The position numbers and the translations under genes were made by a program. Below are positions 60,562 through 64,000 of a stretch of DNA of 64,000 nucleotides, one piece after another. Source of the DNA: Nostoc sp. CENA543 (GTDB taxonomy: Bacteria; Cyanobacteriota; Cyanobacteriia; Cyanobacteriales; Nostocaceae). A model generated the notes under the pieces. It worked only from the letters and a program-made list of their open reading frames with translations. It was not told the DNA's origin and did not search any database. Where the stretch lies: assembly GCF_002896875.1 (NCBI RefSeq), contig NZ_CP023278.1:4844501-4908500 (forward strand), in the 5' to 3' direction. How positions within the stretch are numbered: the stretch's first letter is position 1; each line of letters opens with the position of its first letter.

Positions 60562-61758
60562 CTACAATTTCTCTTTTGGTGGTGGTACAATCCCACTTTT
60601 ATTTAAACCTTGATCAATTTCCTTTAACAGTTGAAAGTCTTCCTCTGGTAAAGGGTAGCTACTACTATTAAATACACCTGCACTCACCGCAGGTTGTTTT
60701 TCTAAAAAAGAAAAAGCTTGGCGAAATTGACGCGGTTCGGCTTTAATTGGTGCGTCAAAATGACAGGGAATAATCCATTCAAAATTCCAACTAGCGACTT
60801 TATTCGCCCAGTTAATAGTTTCTTGGGGTGCGCGGTTGAGAATCAATGTCTGTAATATAGGTGCGACAAAGAAACGTCCATCTCCACGCACTGCATCAAA
60901 AGAACGCAGCCAATCATATCGCCATTTAAAGGGATATAATCCAAAATAAGCTTTGAATGACCTTTCTGGGGCTTTGAAGGCATCGCGAAAGACTTCAGCC
61001 CAACGAGGAACTTCTAAGGCACTAGGGCTAAAATACAGGGCAAATAAGGTGATGCGTTGCCATCCTTTGCGGCGGTTGGCGGGAGTGTCGGCAACGATAT
61101 CGGCGGCTTGGTCTTTGGCGTGAAATAGTAAGGCGTAGGGGTCTAACTGAACGATCGCAGGCGGATTTTCTGGTATAGAAATAATCGTATCTGTTACTAG
61201 TAGAGTGTGCGATCGCTTATGTAAAAATGCCACCTCTGCAAATTTACCAGGGCCAAGGTCAATAGTATCTAATATTGCATAGTCGAACTCATCACCAAAA
61301 GGAGTTTGACTACTATCGGCTGGTAGTATGTGGGTGCGTTGAGGAGGTAAACCCAGCCAACTCAGGGGCAAATTAAGGGGAAAACTCCATTGATTTGGTG
61401 TAACAAACACCTGTGCTTGGGGAAATTGTCTAGCAAAAGGCCCGACAAATACTTTATGTTCTAACCCAGAAATCGTAGGCAGAATAATATATTTCACATC
61501 CCCATGTTCTGCCACTAATTCCTTGACTAGCCCAATACATTCACGAGTCGGGGCGACTGGCGCATAAACCAACAGCCCACCCTCACTTAATTTCACCACC
61601 GTCATCCGAATAGGGACAATCACATAAAAAACGCCCTGCATCTGGTCAAAAGTCCAGATAGTATCTTTAATAACTTCTTGCCGCAGCGTTCGCCGCTTAC
61701 TGTATGGATAAAGCGGTAAAGTAAACCAAAAAGGCCAAGTAAAATCTTTCGGACTCAT
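60562..61758 (-). CDS. DUF4336-like protein (metallo-beta-lactamase-like)
   Basis: The ~398-residue protein matches the DUF4336 family common in cyanobacteria. VIVPIRMTVVKLSEGGLLVYAPVAPTREC, VKYIILPTISGLEHKVFVGPFARQFPQAQVFVTPNQWSFP, LLVTDTIISIPENPP and WIIPCHFDAPI lie along a metallo-beta-lactamase-like fold. The typical HxHxD site is replaced by these conserved residues, so hydrolase activity is doubtful. I start at MSPKDFTWPFW. The frame is open 16 codons upstream but only through a heptamer tract. No function is known. Confidence 0.8.
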   Translation of the reverse strand: MSPKDFTWPFWFTLPLYPYSKRRTLRQEVIKDTIWTFDQMQGVFYVIVPIRMTVVKLSEGGLLVYAPVAPTRECIGLVKELVAEHGDVKYIILPTISGLEHKVFVGPFARQFPQAQVFVTPNQWSFPLNLPLSWLGLPPQRTHILPADSSQTPFGDEFDYAILDTIDLGPGKFAEVAFLHKRSHTLLVTDTIISIPENPPAIVQLDPYALLFHAKDQAADIVADTPANRRKGWQRITLFALYFSPSALEVPRWAEVFRDAFKAPERSFKAYFGLYPFKWRYDWLRSFDAVRGDGRFFVAPILQTLILNRAPQETINWANKVASWNFEWIIPCHFDAPIKAEPRQFRQAFSFLEKQPAVSAGVFNSSSYPLPEEDFQLLKEIDQGLNKSGIVPPPKEKL

Positions 61759-61912
61759 TTTATCTGGGGATGGGGCATTGGGCATTGGGAATGGGGCATT
61801 GGGCATTGGGAATAGGAGACAAGGTAGACAAGGTAGAGAAAATGACTAATGACTAATGACTAATGACTAATGACTATTGACTATTGACTCTTGACTCTTG
61901 ACTAACTCAGCA
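61759..61912. repeat. GGGCATT and TGACTAA heptamer tracts between DUF4336 and HAD genes
   Basis: GGGGCATTGGGCATTGGGAAT units (61772-61812) are followed by TGACTAA/TTGACTA units (61842-61905). The latter continue into and encode the C-terminal residues of the HAD gene on the minus strand. Confidence 0.8.
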
Positions 61913-62688
61913 ATTTTACCTGGAATTAACTGTTCAACATTACTTAAAACTATGGTTGCGCCTGCTTTGATTAGTGTTTGGGTGTAAGCTTCTGCACGTT
62001 CTGTTGTTTCCTGAACATGGGGCGGTAAAATACCTACACCAATCCAAGTGCGATGAGGTTGTAGTTCTTTGGCTTTGCCGACGGTGTACATATCTGCTAC
62101 GGTATCACCTACGTATATAATGCTGGATGTCTCTTCTGAGTTATTTTCTAATTGTTTGAGGGTCGCAAATAATCCTGTGGGATCTGGTTTACCTGGTGCA
62201 TCTTCCATTGCAATCAAGACTGGAGACTGTAAACCGAGACGTTTTTCTAACACATAGGTAGCAGAACCACGAGTAGCACCACTGAAAAAACCCCAAGCAA
62301 TATCCGCTTGTGTTAGTTGTTCTAAATAGCTAGGTTTTAATAATAACGGTTCATCACAGATATACCCTGTCCAATTTTCGGGGTCTGTGCCACGATAACG
62401 AGATTGAAAAAATGTAACTATAGTTTCGTAGTTGAGTTGTAATTGTTCGCGTGGTGTTCCTTGGCTTGCAAAGTAACGGTAAATCAACTCCTGGGATGCT
62501 TCCCAATCGTTATTCCAAATCCCTTCTGATTTGAGTTGGTCAATTTCCAACGATGTAGGACGATAAGCTTTGTTAGTAAAATGCTCTACCGTGTCTGCTA
62601 ATGCCCGACGATAGGAACTGCCAACGTCACGGATAACACCATCAATATCAAATACAACGATCGCTTTTTTTGAAGATTCTTTCATCAT
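61867..62688 (-). CDS. HAD-superfamily phosphatase-like protein (subfamily IA)
   Basis: The ~273-residue protein has HAD motif I with the nucleophile Asp in IVVFDIDGVIRDV, and motif II GFFSGATRGSATYV (Ser). The Lys region is MEDAPGKPDP (motif III), and YVGDTVADM carries the motif IV acid residues. The large cap resembles the cyanobacterial TIGR01548-type HAD hydrolases. The last ~10 residues (SQESIVNSH) and the stop are encoded by a heptamer tract. I start at an internal ATG, as the upstream 11 codons come from repeat sequence. The phosphate ester substrate is unknown. Confidence 0.85.
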   Translation of the reverse strand: MMKESSKKAIVVFDIDGVIRDVGSSYRRALADTVEHFTNKAYRPTSLEIDQLKSEGIWNNDWEASQELIYRYFASQGTPREQLQLNYETIVTFFQSRYRGTDPENWTGYICDEPLLLKPSYLEQLTQADIAWGFFSGATRGSATYVLEKRLGLQSPVLIAMEDAPGKPDPTGLFATLKQLENNSEETSSIIYVGDTVADMYTVGKAKELQPHRTWIGVGILPPHVQETTERAEAYTQTLIKAGATIVLSNVEQLIPGKIAELVKSQESIVNSH

Positions 62689-62693
62689 AATTC

Positions 62694-62745
62694 TAGGAAT
62701 GGGGAATGGGGCATGGGGCATTGGGCATTGGGAATGGGAATATGT
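62694..62745. repeat. GGGCATTGGGAATGG-type tract upstream of HAD gene
   Basis: Repeated GGGGAATGGGGCATGGGGC and GGGCATTGGGAATGGG units lie between the HAD and four-helix genes, the same class as at 61772 and 63176. Confidence 0.7.
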
Positions 62746-62764
62746 CTTGACTGATGTTGATGGG

Positions 62765-63130
62765 TTAGTTTCTGTTGCCTATGGATTTGAGATAGGCGTT
62801 GAGTTTGGGTAGCAATTTGTCTAGGATGGGTTTAAAGTTGGTGACATCTTCGTCTTGCAGTAACTTTCTGACATAGGCTAACCTTAACCAACTAATTGTT
62901 TCATATAAAGAACCTCTGGCAATCTTGATAAAGTGCCTGTTTTCACGGTCATTGTATCTACCTCTCCCCTCCGCAATATTTGCACAGATACTATCAGCAG
63001 AACGCACTATTTGCTTACCGACTGTATCTTTAGCGAAATTATCCCATTTCTTGACAATATTCCAAATTACATTAGCTAAATTTTCAGCCAATTTATATAT
63101 TTCCAAATCCTCAAAATCAGGTCTATTCAC
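62765..63130 (-). CDS. Four-helix-bundle protein of the 23S rRNA intervening-sequence (IVP) family
   Basis: The 121-residue helical protein fits the family first found in 23S rRNA intervening sequences. FEDLEIYKLAENLANVIWNIVKKW, KQIVRSADSICANIAEGRGRYNDRENRHFIKIARGSLYETISWLRLAYV and the final LKSIGNR segment match. No rRNA gene is present here, so it is a free-standing copy. Such free copies are common, and their function is not known. It is flanked by tracts of the GGGCATT type. Confidence 0.87.
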   Translation of the reverse strand: MNRPDFEDLEIYKLAENLANVIWNIVKKWDNFAKDTVGKQIVRSADSICANIAEGRGRYNDRENRHFIKIARGSLYETISWLRLAYVRKLLQDEDVTNFKPILDKLLPKLNAYLKSIGNRN

Positions 63131-63175
63131 AACTATGTTCTATCCCTAAATATCCCTACTAATCTTTAAAATTCC

Positions 63176-63250
63176 CAATTCCCCATGCCCAATGCCCAAT
63201 GCCCAATTCCCCATGCCCAATTCCCCATGCCCAATGCCCCATTCCCCAAT
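63176..63250. repeat. CCCCATGCCCAAT-type tract
   Basis: About eight units of CCCAATTCCCCATGCCCAATG-like sequence lie between the four-helix gene and PSRP-3, of the same class as at 62694 and 61772. Confidence 0.75.
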
Positions 63251-63335
63251 TGATTTGGTTAACTGGTGAATATTGAGTTAAAATAAGCGATCGCAAACTT
63301 AGTAAGTCATAGCCGGATATTCCCCGGAGGTATAA

Positions 63336-63635
63336 TTGTCCAAGTTCATTTTGAAAATCCTTTGGCTAGATGAGAACGTTGCCCTGGCAGTCGATCAAGT
63401 TGTTGGCAAAGGTACAAGTCCTTTGACTAAGTATTTTTTCTGGCCTAGAAATGATGCCTGGGAAGAGTTGAAAAAAGAACTCGAATCCAAACACTGGATT
63501 TCTGATATCGACCGTGTAGAATTACTCAACAAAGCAACAGAAGTGATTAACTACTGGCAAGAGGAAGGCAGAAACCGTCCGATGGCAGAAGCACAGTTAA
63601 AATTCCCTGAAGTTGCCTTCACTGGTAGTGCTTGA
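63336..63635 (+). CDS. 30S ribosomal protein PSRP-3/Ycf65
   Basis: The 99-residue protein is the cyanobacterial and plastid-specific ribosomal protein PSRP-3. [57 protein letters not shown] identifies it. It binds the small subunit in plastid ribosomes. The start codon is TTG, supported by a strong GGAGG five to six bases upstream, and no better start exists in frame. The gene appears to be transcribed alone with a HIP1 site upstream. Confidence 0.93.
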   Translation: MSKFILKILWLDENVALAVDQVVGKGTSPLTKYFFWPRNDAWEELKKELESKHWISDIDRVELLNKATEVINYWQEEGRNRPMAEAQLKFPEVAFTGSA

Positions 63636-63639
63636 TTTG

Positions 63640-63725
63640 CGGATTGGGGAATTGGGCATGGGGCATGGGGCATGGGGCATTGGGTATTTAGTATTTTGTA
63701 CTCATTACTCATTACTCATTACTCA
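63640..63725. repeat. GGGCATGGG and ACTCATT tracts
   Basis: GGGGCATGGGGCATGGGG units are followed by ACTCATTACTCATTACTCACT heptamers leading to the stop codon of the WD40 gene at the right edge. Confidence 0.75.
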
Positions 63726-64000
63726 CTACTCAGCACTCAACTGCCATAGTCTAATCGTTTTGTCCCGGCTGCCACTAGCTATTAGTTGTGCAACTTGGCT
63801 GACGGCAACCGTGGATACTGAGTCTACATGACCTAATAGAGTAGTTATCTGTTGTGTTGTGTTGACTTGCCAAAGTTTGATGGTTTTGTCCCAACTAGCA
63901 CTAATGAGTGTTGTGCTATCGGTGGTGAAAGCTAAGGCGACTACTGCCCAAGAATGACCTAATAATGTGTCAATTAGCTGACCAGTGTTGACATCCCACA
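63726..64000 (-). CDS. C-terminal end of a WD40-repeat protein (N-terminus beyond the window)
   Basis: On the minus strand the frame from the window edge reads WDVNTGQLIDTLLGHSWAVVALAFTTDSTTLISASWDKTIKLWQV, then a second blade (TTLLGHVDSVSTVAVSQVAQLIASGSRDKTIRLWQL), and stops after SAE. These are two canonical WD40 repeats, more divergent from each other than the nearly identical blades in the NLR-like protein. The rest of the gene is missing, so its N-terminal domain is unknown. Confidence 0.85.
   Translation of the reverse strand, partial: WDVNTGQLIDTLLGHSWAVVALAFTTDSTTLISASWDKTIKLWQVNTTQQITTLLGHVDSVSTVAVSQVAQLIASGSRDKTIRLWQLSAE

Noticed and set aside
61759-61806. Upstream start of the DUF4336-like gene giving MPNAPFPMPNAP
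   Set aside because: These codons come from a GGGCATT heptamer tract; the conserved family region starts later.
62765-63130. Possible sign of a nearby 23S rRNA gene
   Set aside because: The four-helix IVP-family gene here is free-standing; no rRNA sequence is visible around it.

Overview
This window comes from a filamentous, heterocyst-type cyanobacterium of the Nostoc/Anabaena group. The evidence is the very frequent HIP1 octamer GCGATCGC, the many heptanucleotide tandem tracts between genes (CCCCAAT, TGACTAA and CCCTGTT types), and a typical gene set: a ferredoxin:thioredoxin reductase catalytic subunit, the plastid-type ribosomal protein PSRP-3/Ycf65, a CYP110-like P450 and a plastoquinone-type UbiD. 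It looks chromosomal: single housekeeping genes or short operons are separated by AT-rich, repeat-filled spacers. I saw no rRNA, tRNA or CRISPR array.

Layout. 1-7.7 kb: a leftward three-gene operon encoding a vWA/FHA-like membrane protein, a large FtsZ/tubulin-like GTPase and a very large coiled-coil membrane protein cut by the window edge; it resembles a proposed membrane-remodelling system. 8.5-12.2 kb: an ATP/ADP-translocase-like transporter fused to HEAT-like repeats, then infC. 12.6-19.8 kb: a pheophytinase-like hydrolase, a CPA1 antiporter, a P450, a MazF-type toxin-antitoxin pair framed by a duplicated hairpin, a Cys-rich copper-storage-like protein, an SPFH protein and a PAP2 phosphatase. 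19.9-28.2 kb: a transport block with two TauE/SafE exporters, two tandem CadD-like transporters, an amino-acid permease and a CysL-like LysR regulator.

28.3-32 kb: ubiD, a VOC protein, a ZIP metal transporter and TspO. 32.2-36.2 kb: a two-gene module of a small glycine-rich helical protein and an NLR-like nSTAND ATPase with 14 nearly identical WD40 repeats. The small protein ends, and the ATPase begins, with the same short motif G-[ND]-[VL]-N-[FY]-APVQ. This is the architecture expected of bacterial NLR amyloid-type signalling and is the most interesting system here. 36.4-40.2 kb: a PIN-type toxin-antitoxin pair, a Uma2 nuclease-like protein, a CAP lipoprotein, a small membrane protein and a homologue of plant pathogen-related proteins.

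40.4-48.7 kb: a second CPA1 antiporter, a TnpB-only IS200/IS605-type element with matching bulged hairpins at both ends, a DUF697 GTPase, argC, a Pro-rich ORF, ychF and a secreted protein. 48.8-53.6 kb: a GCS2-like protein, ftsI with an FtsL-like gene upstream, a degraded second tnpB and a small lipoprotein. 54-64 kb: ftrC overlapping a DUF309 gene, a 2OG-Fe(II) oxygenase, an SRPBCC protein, a CmpX-type mechanosensitive channel, an Orn/Lys/Arg decarboxylase carrying an in-frame dispersed repeat, a DUF4336 protein, a HAD phosphatase, a four-helix protein, PSRP-3, and the end of another WD40 gene at the right edge.

Repeats shape coding ends as well as spacers. Heptamer tracts supply stop codons or C-terminal tails for at least five genes, and a dispersed repeat has invaded the decarboxylase in frame. 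All family calls rest on motifs and remembered family features, not on database searches.
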